From positions 145,579-209,578 of the forward strand of contig NZ_MSFI01000006.1 of NCBI RefSeq assembly GCF_001975785.1: a DNA stretch of 64,000 nucleotides. The letters run 5' to 3'. Numbering within the stretch: position 1 is the stretch's first letter; every line of letters begins with the position of its first letter. This document shows, one piece after another, positions 44,042-54,655 of the stretch. Origin of the DNA: Domibacillus epiphyticus (GTDB lineage Bacteria > Bacillota > Bacilli > Bacillales > Domibacillaceae). The position numbers and the translations under genes were made by a program. The notes under the pieces were generated by a model. That model searched no databases, had not been told where the DNA came from, and saw nothing but the letters and a program-made list of their open reading frames with translations.

Positions 44042-44600
44042 TTATAAAGTTTTTTGATGATCATAACAATAAACTTTTCCTTGGAATTTCTTAGATAAAC
44101 AGAATGATTTTGCTTTATCTGATACAGTCTTTTTTATCATCTTTGTTCTGCTTTCTTTGTATGCTATCTACATGTTGTTTTCTAATTGATTGGTCTACAA
44201 TATTGGAATTCAAAAAGGATTTGTATATCTCCTCAATATCATCCTTCATTAAAATAGGATTTTTGTATTGTAATTTAAGTACAGAAACTTTTCGATTAAT
44301 AAACCCAGTTAGCTCAATATCATAGACTGCAATTTCGCTGGAATTAATCTTTCGTAACTCTTCATCGATTTTAAAAGTACATCTTTTGTGAATGATACCA
44401 TGGAAATAAAGTATTGGCGGTATTTTAAATCAATAAAGTTTTTAAGTACAGGAATATGACCATAGTTCTGCATTTATGGGTTCATCATTTTAAACTTGCC
44501 ATTAATCAACCCGCTTTTTCTATCTTTTCCCCCATAAATAGTTCCCTGATAATTCTTTGTTTCGATTACAAATAATCCATAAGGAGTAACAAAGGGCACT
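44042..44600 (-). pseudogene. NERD-domain gene remnant, paralog of the gene at 3963-4795
   Basis: Read on the minus strand, the frame from 44599 gives VTPYGLFVIETKNYQGTIYGG and NGKFKMMNP, then an in-frame TAA, then QNYGHI and FISMVSFTK; a frameshift leads to RCTFKIDEELRKINS, VYDIELTGFINRKVSVLKLQ and SIRKQHVDSI; another leads to VSDKAKSFCLSKKFQGKVYC and YDHQ. Each piece matches the 4-kb NERD protein in order, including its zinc-ribbon tail. At least three lesions and a missing N-terminus make it dead. It has the same low GC as its relative. Confidence 0.8.
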
Positions 44601-44847
44601 CTTCCTGTTACTTTATTTTTACTGAACAAAAATAAGTTCAGTTCTAGAAATTGGAAATAATGCAGTGTGTATGCATCTGTACAAAGTTGTGAGGATGCTC
44701 CTTAATCCTGCAAAAGTTATCTTTCCCAGGCGTCATTACATGGGAAAAAAGCTTTATACATCGTTACCTTGGTGATCATTATTGGTAAAAAGTACCGTTG
44801 GCGGTGAGTCTTTTTTCTCATATATTGTTAATGTGTAAAAAAAAGTA
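44601..44847. other. Region before the c-di-GMP riboswitch with no gene
   Basis: No ORF or recognisable relic of the NERD N-terminus. The transcript for the riboswitch must start in the 3' part, but no clear sigma-A or sigma-D promoter is seen. Confidence 0.4.
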
Positions 44848-44986
44848 ATGCTCAACACGAAATGGCAAACTTGCTGAAAATGCAAGGACGCAAAGCTATG
44901 GGCCTACGGAATTAGATTCTACGGCTGCCAGGCCGCCGAAAATGAGGAGAAAGTCGAGCATCTCCGTGTGGGATGTTTTTATTTTT
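44848..44986 (+). promoter_or_regulatory. Cyclic di-GMP-I (GEMM) riboswitch with terminator
   Basis: Aptamer hallmarks: GGCAAAC, a P2 helix CTTGC/GCAAG capped by TGAAAA, the diagnostic GGACGCAAAGC, GGGCCTACGG, CTACGG and GCTGCCAGGCCGCC. A CATCTC/GGGATG hairpin followed by TTTTTATTTTT (44959-44986) is the terminator. It sits 80 bases before a chemoreceptor gene, a typical GEMM-I target. Confidence 0.88.
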
Positions 44987-45067
44987 GTGCAGAAATCCAT
45001 TTGCCCGAAAATAAGCCTGCTCCTATTTGCCATTTTTAAATGAGTAAAAAGGGAGGAAGAAGACTAT

Positions 45068-47034
45068 ATGAAGATAGTCTTTAAAAATACTTTGATGATT
45101 AGCCTGCTGCTCGCTGTGTCCATGATAAGCATTTCAGCGATCGGCTATTTAAAGGCGAAGGAATTTCTGTATGAGAAGTTTCAGGATCAGGCATATGACC
45201 AGCTGGAATCCGTAAAAGGAAATATTCATATTTGGACAGAAGGAAAACAGGAAGTAATGGAATATATTGCAGAAGCCGATGAATTGAAATTAGTTGAGAC
45301 GGCCAAAGCAGCTGCTCTTGGAACACGTATTGCGGAGAGGATGGAAAACCCAGATGCGTTTGCATTTATGGATGCAAAAGGATTTTTGTATTTAGGGAAT
45401 GCGAAAATTCCTGTGAATGACTATGAGCATTTTATCGATGGCATGAATGGTGAAACGAATGCGTATGATCCCGTTCCTTCTCAATCGCCGGAGCTAAATG
45501 GGGCGCCAATTGTACTGGCTTCTTCGCCTGTGTATGGCTCCAATGGCAGCATTGTCGGGGTGGCGTCAGGCGGCTATCCAATTGAATCTCTCATTGATAT
45601 TATTTCAAACGTAAAATTAGGAGAAAGCGGCTATGCCACAGTTTTCACGAGCGACGGCACGATTGTTGCAGGAAAAAACAAAGAAGACACGTTAAAAAAA
45701 AATATTGCCGATTACCAAAATGACGAGTTGAATCAAATTGTGGAGAAAAGCATGAGCGGGGAAACAGGGACGATTGAAACCGTTTTTGATGGTAAAGACA
45801 GCCTCGTTTTCTACAGCAAAGCAGAGGAAGCTGACTGGGGCATTATGATTTCAGTCCCCGTCCGTGAGGCGTATGCGGATGCAAACTCATTGCTGAATTA
45901 TTTTATTCTCCTTACGATTCTTTTTATCACGGTCAGTGCTGGGATCAGCTACTTATTAAATAGCCGCTCGCTAAAGCCGATTACCCATATAAACAGTAAA
46001 ATTGCAGAACTGGCAAATAATGAAGGAGATTTAACGCAGCGGCTCCACGTTAAGCGAAAGGATGAACTTGGCCAGCTTGCAGGCAATGTGAATGCGCTGC
46101 TCGATAGCTTACAGGAATTAATTGGAAGTATTTTACAGGAAGGCGAGATGTTATCAGGGCGTACGTCTGATTTATCGGAAAGCGCGGAAGAAATCGTTCA
46201 GCTGTCAAATGACGTTACGCGGAATGTTCAAAATGCGGCCTCATTGTCAACAGAGCAGGAGCAAGGGTATAACACAAATTTGACATCTATTATGGAAATC
46301 ACAGAAACGGTTTCCGGCATGAAAGACTATTCTTCATTAGTATATGAGAAAATGAAGCACGCATATGAGGAAGTAGAGGAAATCAATCAAGAAATCAAGA
46401 CATTAATTAATCAAATGTCATCGATCCAATCCTCCATCCTCCATTCTGCTGATACAGTGAAAAAGCTGGGCAGCCGTTCATCTGAAATCGGTAATATTGT
46501 CGATTTGATTAAAGGGATTACCGATCAAACAAATTTACTTGCATTGAATGCCTCCATTGAAGCCGCCAGAGCTGGCGAGCATGGGCGGTAGTAGCCGAGG
46601 AAGTAAGGAAGCTGGCTGAGCAGTCGTCTGTCTCTGCTAAGCAAATTTCTGAGCTTGTTGGCGAGATTTTAACCGAAACGGCGAATGCAGTTGCCGGAAT
46701 AGAAGCGGGAACAAGCCAGTTTGGAACAGGCATGGACACATTAAAAACGGTCAATGGCAATTTGCAAAGAGTGTATCATTCGTCAGCGGAATCTTCAGCT
46801 GAATCAATGAATATTTTTAATGAAATGGACGGCCTTCTTCACAAAGTAAAAGAAGTAGAGCGAGTGATCTCTAATAATTCCAGCAAGTCGTCTGAGTCCA
46901 CTGTGTACATTCATGAAGTAGCTTCTTCTTCAGAAGAGCAGCTGCAGTCGATTCAGGCTGTCACTGAATCCATTGAAAAGACAGCTGAGTTTGCCGACGA
47001 ATTAAAAAGCTTGCTGCAGCGGTTTAAGATTTAA
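45068..47034 (+). pseudogene. Methyl-accepting chemotaxis protein, broken by a small deletion
   Basis: A full-length receptor read in two frames. Frame 1 (45068-46591) has an N-terminal membrane helix, an extracellular Cache-type sensor (about 35-275), a second helix ([19 protein letters not shown]), a HAMP domain and the signalling helix to [14 protein letters not shown], then TAG. From 46588 another frame continues [14 protein letters not shown] to FKI and TAA 47032-47034. About ten bases encoding Gly-Phe-Ala at the hairpin tip are missing, which shifts the frame. The tip is the CheA/CheW contact, so the truncated product would not signal. AGGGAGG precedes the ATG. Confidence 0.85.
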
Positions 47035-47119
47035 ATGAACGAAGAGAGACTGTTCCACCACAATAGGAAGACTATTATGCTGGATTTAGGGATTACTTTT
47101 ATTTGATAATGGCATATTC

Positions 47120-47167
47120 AAAGCGCTGGTGAAGGAGATTGAAATGCTCTCGCCAGCGCTTTTTTGT
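47120..47167 (+). terminator. Terminator after the chemoreceptor
   Basis: AAGCGCTGGTGA/TCGCCAGCGCTT stem followed by T6. Confidence 0.85.
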
Positions 47168-47251
47168 TTATGTATTGAAGACTGGAATGAGGATTGATGA
47201 TCTGTGGTAAAATAAAGGCTATTGAATTCATAAATTAAAGGCGGGAATATA

Positions 47252-47353
47252 ATGAGCACAGTAAAAGCGGCAAAGATGATTTTAAAGAATAGTTTAGCAT
47301 ACAATTTCAACCTCCCAGCACATGAAGCGGCTGTGCCGTTGAAACGAACGTAA
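47252..47353 (+). CDS. 33-residue small ORF coupled to ynfA
   Basis: ATG 47252 follows GGCGGG by about 6 bases; the ORF ends at TAA 47351-47353, whose last A starts the ATG of the YnfA gene (TAATG). A TGGTAAAAT extended -10 lies about 40 bases upstream. The peptide is basic with no obvious domain. Overlap by one base suggests translational coupling, so it could be a leader peptide; it could also be a degenerate fragment. Confidence 0.45.
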   Translation: MSTVKAAKMILKNSLAYNFNLPAHEAAVPLKRT

Positions 47354-47679
47354 TGTTGCACGCGATTATCTTATTTATCCTCGCTGGACTCGCTGAAATT
47401 GGCGGTGGTTATTTAATTTGGCTCTGGCTTCGGGAAGGAAAACCGATGTGGTACGGTGCCCTTGGCGGAGTGATTCTTGTTTTATATGGTATTCTGCCGA
47501 CACTTCAGCACTTCCTAAGTTTTGGGCGGGTGTATGCTGCATACGGTGCTGTGTTTGTCATTCTGTCTATTTTGTGGGGATGGGCAGTCGACAAAAAAGC
47601 GCCTGATACATATGACTGGGCTGGTTCTATTATTTGTTTGATTGGTGTAGCGGTCATCTTATGGTGGCCGCGTCAGTAG
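47353..47679 (+). CDS. ynfA: YnfA/UPF0060 family membrane protein
   Basis: 108 residues with four membrane helices (about 4-22, 30-50, 60-78, 87-105), related to the SMR drug-export fold. Family motifs [31 protein letters not shown] and the C-terminal [10 protein letters not shown] are intact. In enterobacteria YnfA relatives export toxic cations; the role here is not known. It starts in the stop codon of a small ORF and is followed after 10 bases by an NCS2 permease. Confidence 0.85.
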   Translation: MLHAIILFILAGLAEIGGGYLIWLWLREGKPMWYGALGGVILVLYGILPTLQHFLSFGRVYAAYGAVFVILSILWGWAVDKKAPDTYDWAGSIICLIGVAVILWWPRQ

Positions 47680-47689
47680 GGGGAGAAAA

Positions 47690-48970
47690 ATGAATAAATT
47701 GTTTGTATTAACAACTGGTTTTGCCTCTGTACAGTGGATGTTTTTCATCTTTGCGAATACAGTGGTGGTGCCGGTATCAATTGGTGCTGCGTTTGGCCTG
47801 GCGCCAGATGAAACAGCGATGGTTCTTCGTTCGTCACTCATTTTTACAGGCATTGCATCCGCGCTCCAAGGTTTGTTTGGTCATCGTTATCCGCTAATGG
47901 AAGGGCATTCCGGTTTAATGTGGGGCCTTCTTTTAACGCTAAGTACATCGGCCGCGGCACTTGGCATGGATTATTCTGTAATTGGCGGCGGGATTGCAAC
48001 AGGTGTTATTGCAGCAGGCGTAGTGATGGTGGTAATGGGCTTATTGAAAAGGGTGACATGGCTAAATCATGTTTTTACACCGATGGTTACGAATGTATAT
48101 TTGTTTCTGCTCGCTGTCCAGCTAATAATTATTTTTTTTACAGGCATGTTAAAAGTAAATGATGACGGAGCAATCGATCCTGCGGTTAGTTTCTATTCTG
48201 TTTGTATAGTGATCGCAGTTGCCATTATGAAAATAAAAGGAAAAGAATGGATCAGCAACTTTTCCATTTTAATTGGCATCACAGTAGGCTGGGCAATATA
48301 TGTGCTGTTGTTTCCAGGAGAAACTGCTGCTGCTAGCCAAGCAAGTTCCTTTTATCTATTTCCGCTTGGAATGCCAAATTTACAATGGGGGATTGTAATA
48401 GCTTCATTCGTGACCGGGTTGATTAACATGAGCAATACAGTTGTGTCAGTCCAGGCTGCATCGAAACTATATAAAGAAAAAGCAGAAGAAAAAAAGTATA
48501 ATCGTTCCTTTTTCCTGACAGGTGTTTTTACTATTGCTTCTGCTCCGCTCGGACTTGTGCCATACGCTCCTTACACATCATCACTAGGATTTTTAGAAAG
48601 CACGCGTATTTTTGAGCGGCTGCCGTTTATTATTGGCGGTTTTCTAATAAGTCTGCTTGGTATTATTCCTGCAGCTGGCACTTTTTTATCTGGTATTCCG
48701 GTTACTGTTGGAAATGCGGTGTTGTTTGTTGCCTATTTGCAGCTGTTTGGCAGCGCTCTTAAATCTGTACAGGCCGTATCATTTAATTCAAACACGATAT
48801 TTCGGATTGCTGTCCCCATCCTTGTAGGGATTAGTATTATGGCAATTGATCCAGTAGTATTTAGAAGTTTGCCGTTAACGCTTCAGCCGCTGCTCACAAA
48901 TGGCATGGTAACGGGCGTCATTTTGTCGATTATACTGGAGAAATTCGTAAGATGGGATAAATATGAATAG
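47690..48970 (+). CDS. NCS2-family purine/pyrimidine permease
   Basis: 426 residues, about 12-14 helices. N-terminal SVQWMFFIFANTVVVPVSIG, the helix-3 GHRYPLMEGHSGLMWG segment, and the helix-8/10 region TGLINMSNTVVSVQAAS are consistent with the nucleobase-cation symporter 2 family; the C-terminus has PVTVGNAVLFVAYLQLFGSAL. It resembles B. subtilis YwdJ, whose substrate is unproven. AGGGGGAG precedes the ATG. It forms a short operon with ynfA. Confidence 0.8.
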   Translation: MNKLFVLTTGFASVQWMFFIFANTVVVPVSIGAAFGLAPDETAMVLRSSLIFTGIASALQGLFGHRYPLMEGHSGLMWGLLLTLSTSAAALGMDYSVIGGGIATGVIAAGVVMVVMGLLKRVTWLNHVFTPMVTNVYLFLLAVQLIIIFFTGMLKVNDDGAIDPAVSFYSVCIVIAVAIMKIKGKEWISNFSILIGITVGWAIYVLLFPGETAAASQASSFYLFPLGMPNLQWGIVIASFVTGLINMSNTVVSVQAASKLYKEKAEEKKYNRSFFLTGVFTIASAPLGLVPYAPYTSSLGFLESTRIFERLPFIIGGFLISLLGIIPAAGTFLSGIPVTVGNAVLFVAYLQLFGSALKSVQAVSFNSNTIFRIAVPILVGISIMAIDPVVFRSLPLTLQPLLTNGMVTGVILSIILEKFVRWDKYE

Positions 48971-49012
48971 AAGTTGTGTAAATTTTCAGAGTTTTCCCCA
49001 TAAGTAACAGGG

Positions 49013-49163
49013 TTATCCACAGAATGTGTATAAGTTTATCCACGATTATGGTGAATTTTGTCGTTGATAAATGAATGTTTTTTGCATCTGTTCACAAAAC
49101 CCACAAGAAGGATGCGTGAGGTTATACACAGAAATAAGACATTTTTTACATACTTTATACATA
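49013..49163. other. Cluster of DnaA boxes (possible DnaA-titration site)
   Basis: Perfect DnaA boxes (TTATNCACA) at 49013-49021 (+, TTATCCACA), 49025-49033 (-, TTATACACA) and 49122-49130 (+, TTATACACA); 8-of-9 matches at 49036-49044 (TTATCCACG) and 49155-49163 (TTATACATA). Three perfect boxes within 118 bases of non-coding DNA is far above chance. There is no dnaA/dnaN or AT-rich unwinding element, so it is not oriC. B. subtilis has comparable DnaA-box clusters that limit initiation. Confidence 0.65.
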
Positions 49164-49212
49164 AAAAACTGTTTCAAAACATGTTATAACAGCTTTTGAA
49201 ACAGTTTTTTTT
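49164..49212. terminator. Bidirectional terminator between the permease and yfhF
   Basis: AAAAACTGTTTCAAAA and TTTTGAAACAGTTTTT pair perfectly around a 14-base loop, with T-runs on both strands. Confidence 0.85.
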
Positions 49213-49231
49213 GCTAGATAAATCGCGCATT

Positions 49232-50146
49232 TTACAATGGTTTGTTGTATAAATTGTCAAGCGCTCGGCGGACTAGTGGAAAATGAAATTGAAAACCAGA
49301 CTGCAGCAATTTCTCTGGCAAAACACGCTGTCCATCCAGAATAAGTGTGCTCATTTCCCCAAGCGCTGCTTTTAATACCGGTTCCGGGACATAAAGCCAG
49401 TGCGGACGACCGAGCACATTGGCAAGAGTTTTACCAAGATCATCCATACGGACCGGGTTTGGGGCCGTCAAATTAAGGGGACCTTCAACCGTTTTATTTT
49501 CAGCCGCAAAGCGGATCGCCCTAGCAGCATCATTTACATGGATCCATGACATCCATTGACTTCCCGACCCGGTTTTTCCTCCAGCAAACAGCTTATATGG
49601 CGTAGCTATGCGGGGTAGTGCGCCGTCTTCTGAACAAAGAATAATACCAAAGCGAGTCAAAACGGTACGTATACCCGCCTTATCCGCTTGAATTGCTTCC
49701 TCTTCCCAACTGTTCACCGTTTGTGAAAGAAAACCTTGGCCTGCTTCGATTGAACTTTCCGTGAACGTTTCCGTAAGCGAATTTGGATAAATTCCGATTG
49801 CGCTCGCATTAATGAGTACGGAAGGTTTTTCAGGCAAAGCCTTCATAATACGGATTAGCTCTCTTGTTGCAGAAATACGGCTGTCAACTATTCGTTTTTT
49901 CCTCTCGTCTGTCCAACGTCCGCTGTTAAGTGGTTCACCGGCAAGGTTTATAAAAACATCAACCCCGTGCAAATGATCTTCAGGGTTCGCCCTTTCATTG
50001 AGCCAGTTTACATAACGAATAGAGTCTGATTCTTTCTTATTCGTTATATTTCGGGTTAAAATAGTAACATCATATCCATGCTGGACGAGTTCTTCGGTTA
50101 CTTTTTGTCCTACAAATCCGGTACCGCCTGCTATGGCTGCTTTCAT
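49232..50146 (-). CDS. yfhF: SDR-like nucleoside-diphosphate-sugar epimerase homolog YfhF
   Basis: 304 residues of the TIGR01777 family. N-terminal Rossmann motif AGGTGFVGQKV (about 7-17), FINLAGEPLNSGRWTDERKK, the SAIGIYP active-site region with the conserved Tyr, and a C-terminal DUF1731 part (LGRPHWLYVPEPVLKAALGEMSTLILDGQRVLPEKL). Enzyme activity is unknown; relatives inhibit cell division in plastids and act on nothing defined in bacteria. AGGAGG precedes the ATG. Divergent from recX, as in B. subtilis. Confidence 0.88.
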   Translation of the reverse strand: MKAAIAGGTGFVGQKVTEELVQHGYDVTILTRNITNKKESDSIRYVNWLNERANPEDHLHGVDVFINLAGEPLNSGRWTDERKKRIVDSRISATRELIRIMKALPEKPSVLINASAIGIYPNSLTETFTESSIEAGQGFLSQTVNSWEEEAIQADKAGIRTVLTRFGIILCSEDGALPRIATPYKLFAGGKTGSGSQWMSWIHVNDAARAIRFAAENKTVEGPLNLTAPNPVRMDDLGKTLANVLGRPHWLYVPEPVLKAALGEMSTLILDGQRVLPEKLLQSGFQFHFPLVRRALDNLYNKPL

Positions 50147-50231
50147 CGAATAGTCCTCCTGTTTTTATGTCGTTATTATTATTTTACCTTTTAAGCTTAT
50201 ATCAAACTAAACGGATATGGGAGGAATGTAA

Positions 50232-51023
50232 GTGCCTGTTATCACAAAAATATCTGTACAGCAAAAACAGACAGACCGTTATAATATAGAAGTGGATGGG
50301 AACTATGCTTTCAGCGTGGATGAATCGGTATTAATTGAGTTTCATCTTAAAAAAGGGCGGGAGATTTCGAAAGCAGAAACAGAAGAAATTCAAATACGCG
50401 ACGGTGTTCGAAAAGGGTTGAATACGGCTATTCAATACTTGTCAATCCGAATGCGTTCGGAAAAAGAAGTGCTCGATTATTTAAAGAAAAAAGAAGTAGA
50501 TGAAGCATCGCGTCAGGAAATTTTAACACGCCTTCGTGAAATGAGTTATCTAAATGATGAACAATTTGCGGATGCTTTTATCAAAACGCAAATACAGACA
50601 ACGGAAAAAGGACCGTTTATTATTTTTCGTGAATTAAAAGAAAAAGGCATCGATGAAGAAATAGCATCTACACTTTTGGAGCAATTTTCAGAAGAACAGC
50701 AAATGGAAAAAGCAGCAGCGCTTTTTGAAAAGCAGTTAAAAAAGCACAAACGGGATTCGGCTTTTTTGCGGCAAAAGAAAGCAGAAGAATATGTGATGAA
50801 CAAAGGATATTCGTCTTCGATTTTGAAAAAAGCGGCGGTCTTGGAGCCACCGGACGCTGAGGAGGAACTAAATGCACTTATGCATCAGGCGGAAAAAGCT
50901 CATCGCCGCTATAAATCATATGAGAAAGGCGAATACAGGCAGAAAATGAAAATGGCATTGTACCGGAAAGGATTTGATCTGTCAGAAATTGATAAAGCGA
51001 TTGAAAAACTGCAGGAAGAATAA
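50232..51023 (+). CDS. recX: RecA regulator RecX
   Basis: 263 residues, three-helix repeat protein. The N-terminal strand region (VITKISVQQKQTDRYNIEVDG) is followed by repeats with YLSIRMRSEKEVLDYLKKKEV, YLNDEQFADAFIKTQIQ.. GPFIIFRELKEKGI, and C-terminal KMKMALYRKGFDLSEIDKAI. It blocks or modulates RecA filaments. Start GTG 50232 is 7 bases after GGGAGG. It heads the recX-yfhH-yfhJ run. Confidence 0.92.
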   Translation: MPVITKISVQQKQTDRYNIEVDGNYAFSVDESVLIEFHLKKGREISKAETEEIQIRDGVRKGLNTAIQYLSIRMRSEKEVLDYLKKKEVDEASRQEILTRLREMSYLNDEQFADAFIKTQIQTTEKGPFIIFRELKEKGIDEEIASTLLEQFSEEQQMEKAAALFEKQLKKHKRDSAFLRQKKAEEYVMNKGYSSSILKKAAVLEPPDAEEELNALMHQAEKAHRRYKSYEKGEYRQKMKMALYRKGFDLSEIDKAIEKLQEE

Positions 51024-51056
51024 TGTTATATGCTTTCTAAAGGGGGAGTTATTTAT

Positions 51057-51374
51057 ATGGAAAATGAAAAACGATATAGTGACATGACGGAAATTGAATT
51101 AAAGCAGGAAATTGCCCGCTTGAGAGAAAAAGCGCGTAAAGCAGAGCAGCTTGGCATTGTAAATGAATTTGCTGTTTATGATCGGCGCGTGACGATGGCG
51201 CAGGCATACTTATTGAATCCGGAAGATTTTAAGCCGGGGAAATTATATGAACTAACAACCGATCCAGGGCAATATTTTAAAGTCGAATACATGAATGGTG
51301 TATTTGCATGGGGGTACCGTATAAATGGTGACGGTCAAGAGGAAGGCATTCCAATTTCGTTATTAAATAAATAA
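51057..51374 (+). CDS. yfhH: DUF1811 family protein YfhH
   Basis: 105 residues. N-terminal helix MTEIELKQEIARLREKARKAEQLG and a C-terminal SH3-like half (FKPGKLYELTTDPGQYFKVEYMNGVFAWGYRI). Function unknown. ATG 51057 follows AAAGGGGGAG by 8 bases; the frame opens nine codons earlier but that part contains the ribosome-binding site. Lies 33 bases after recX and 14 before yfhJ. Confidence 0.88.
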   Translation: MENEKRYSDMTEIELKQEIARLREKARKAEQLGIVNEFAVYDRRVTMAQAYLLNPEDFKPGKLYELTTDPGQYFKVEYMNGVFAWGYRINGDGQEEGIPISLLNK

Positions 51375-51388
51375 AGGAGTGACTCATA

Positions 51389-51658
51389 ATGGAAGAAACG
51401 TTTCAGAAGCTGACAGAACGGCTGCTTGCGACAAACAGCCACCTGTCAGTTGCCCGTGCGCGTACATGGGTTGAACTTCTCTGGGAAGACTTTGAAACGA
51501 CATATGCGAAAGCGGGCTATGAATATAAAGGAAAAGAAGCGACTGAAAAAATTGTCGCAAAATGGATCGATCAATATGGTCGTCATCTTCATGAATTTGC
51601 TGCACGCAACAAGAAATATAAGCATTTGCTTGACGATTCAGATGACGTGACACACTAA
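51389..51658 (+). CDS. yfhJ: WVELL-motif protein YfhJ
   Basis: 89 residues. The diagnostic ARTWVELLWEDFE motif is at about 23-35, followed by a conserved KIVAKWIDQYGRHLHEFA helix. The family is confined to Bacilli and has no known function. AAAGGAG precedes the ATG. The stop codon overlaps the convergent yfhP stop. Confidence 0.9.
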   Translation: MEETFQKLTERLLATNSHLSVARARTWVELLWEDFETTYAKAGYEYKGKEATEKIVAKWIDQYGRHLHEFAARNKKYKHLLDDSDDVTH

Positions 51659-52644
51659 TTTTGATCGCCCGGAAGGAATGTAAGCTTTTTTCGAAGTTTT
51701 TCTTCACTGAAAATCCATCCGGTGTACGAACCGACGATGTTATAATCCAGATCGAGCTGGACAACGGCAACGAAAGGATAATACCCGTTATTTCGGTACC
51801 TAAGGTCGATAAATTTCACTTCATAACAATCATTATATTCAGCGACTTCCCAGCGATAAACGGGTGAAAAGTGAAGAAATGCATCGAGATTCACGTCTTT
51901 TTTTGCCGCTTCAAACAATTCCGATTCCGGTATGGGCACACGTTTATATTTATCAAGAATGGTCACAGATCGGCGGTAGCCGCGCGCCACGTAAAAATGA
52001 TCTGGAGATTTCACGGCAATCCGCCACTGATTAAAGCGGATTGTCGGTGCAATAATAATTTCTTCCGCATCGGGAATGAGCCGGCGTACCGCATTTCGGA
52101 TAGCGCCCTGCATTTGGAAGCGGAGAATATAATAGCCGATTAAAATTACGTAAATAACGATAAACGTATGACCGGGGTGAAGACCTAATGCCCATAATAG
52201 CAGTCCAATGACATGGATTGAAAAAATAAATGTGTCGAATGTGTTAATGACTCCGAGCGCAATCCACCGAGATGAAAAAGGCCTGAATGCTTGCGTGCCA
52301 TATGCATTAAAAATGTCTACAAATACGTGCATGAATACCGCTATTTGCGACCAAAGCCATAAATGAAGGAAATTGCTTTCAGGAAAAATGATAAACAGTA
52401 AACTGGAAATCAAAAGCGGCCAGAGCACAACAGCTGGTACAGAGTGTGTCGCACCGCGGTGATTTCGAATATAAACCGCATTATTGCGGAGTTTTAACAC
52501 TGTATCGATATCAGGGGCCTGCGAGCCGATCACCGCTGCTGTCATGACGGCATACTTTGTTGCAGGATCGGATGCGACAACGGGATCGAGTGTGGCGAGC
52601 CCGCCGAGCGCAAACCCCATGACGATATGAGTACCGGTATCCAA
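51655..52644 (-). CDS. yfhP: Membrane-bound metal-dependent hydrolase YfhP
   Basis: 329 residues. The N-terminal half is a YdjM/LexA-inducible-type membrane hydrolase: MDTGTHIVMGFALGG with the metal-site His, SQAPDIDTVLKL, and NHRGATHSVPAVV; about four helices. The C-terminal half is soluble beta-rich (about 200-329). Substrate unknown; LexA control of some relatives is not visible here. Start is TTG 8 bases after AAGGAGG. Divergent from mutY. Confidence 0.88.
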   Translation of the reverse strand: MDTGTHIVMGFALGGLATLDPVVASDPATKYAVMTAAVIGSQAPDIDTVLKLRNNAVYIRNHRGATHSVPAVVLWPLLISSLLFIIFPESNFLHLWLWSQIAVFMHVFVDIFNAYGTQAFRPFSSRWIALGVINTFDTFIFSIHVIGLLLWALGLHPGHTFIVIYVILIGYYILRFQMQGAIRNAVRRLIPDAEEIIIAPTIRFNQWRIAVKSPDHFYVARGYRRSVTILDKYKRVPIPESELFEAAKKDVNLDAFLHFSPVYRWEVAEYNDCYEVKFIDLRYRNNGYYPFVAVVQLDLDYNIVGSYTGWIFSEEKLRKKLTFLPGDQN

Positions 52645-52729
52645 AAGGACAGCCTCCTTTACGAAAAACAGTATATAAACGTTATTCCCGATTTTTAGTT
52701 AATTGTAACATTTCGAAAAGAGAGGTTCA

Positions 52730-54567
<1,838 letters not shown>

Positions 54568-54655
54568 ATTACAAGGATAAGAAGAAGCCTTTACGGTCAA
54601 GATATTTTCGTGGAGATCAAACTCCATAATGACAAAAAAACGTAGAGGTGAAAAA

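Noticed and set aside
43861..44094. 77-codon plus-strand ORF downstream of rlmD
   Set aside because: No ribosome-binding site or recognisable motif; part of it is antisense to the NERD relic.
44104..44325. 73-codon plus-strand ORF with hydrophobic start
   Set aside because: It is the antisense of the NERD pseudogene, which explains the sequence better.
49013..49163. Chromosomal replication origin
   Set aside because: DnaA boxes are present, but dnaA, dnaN, rpmH and an AT-rich unwinding region are absent.
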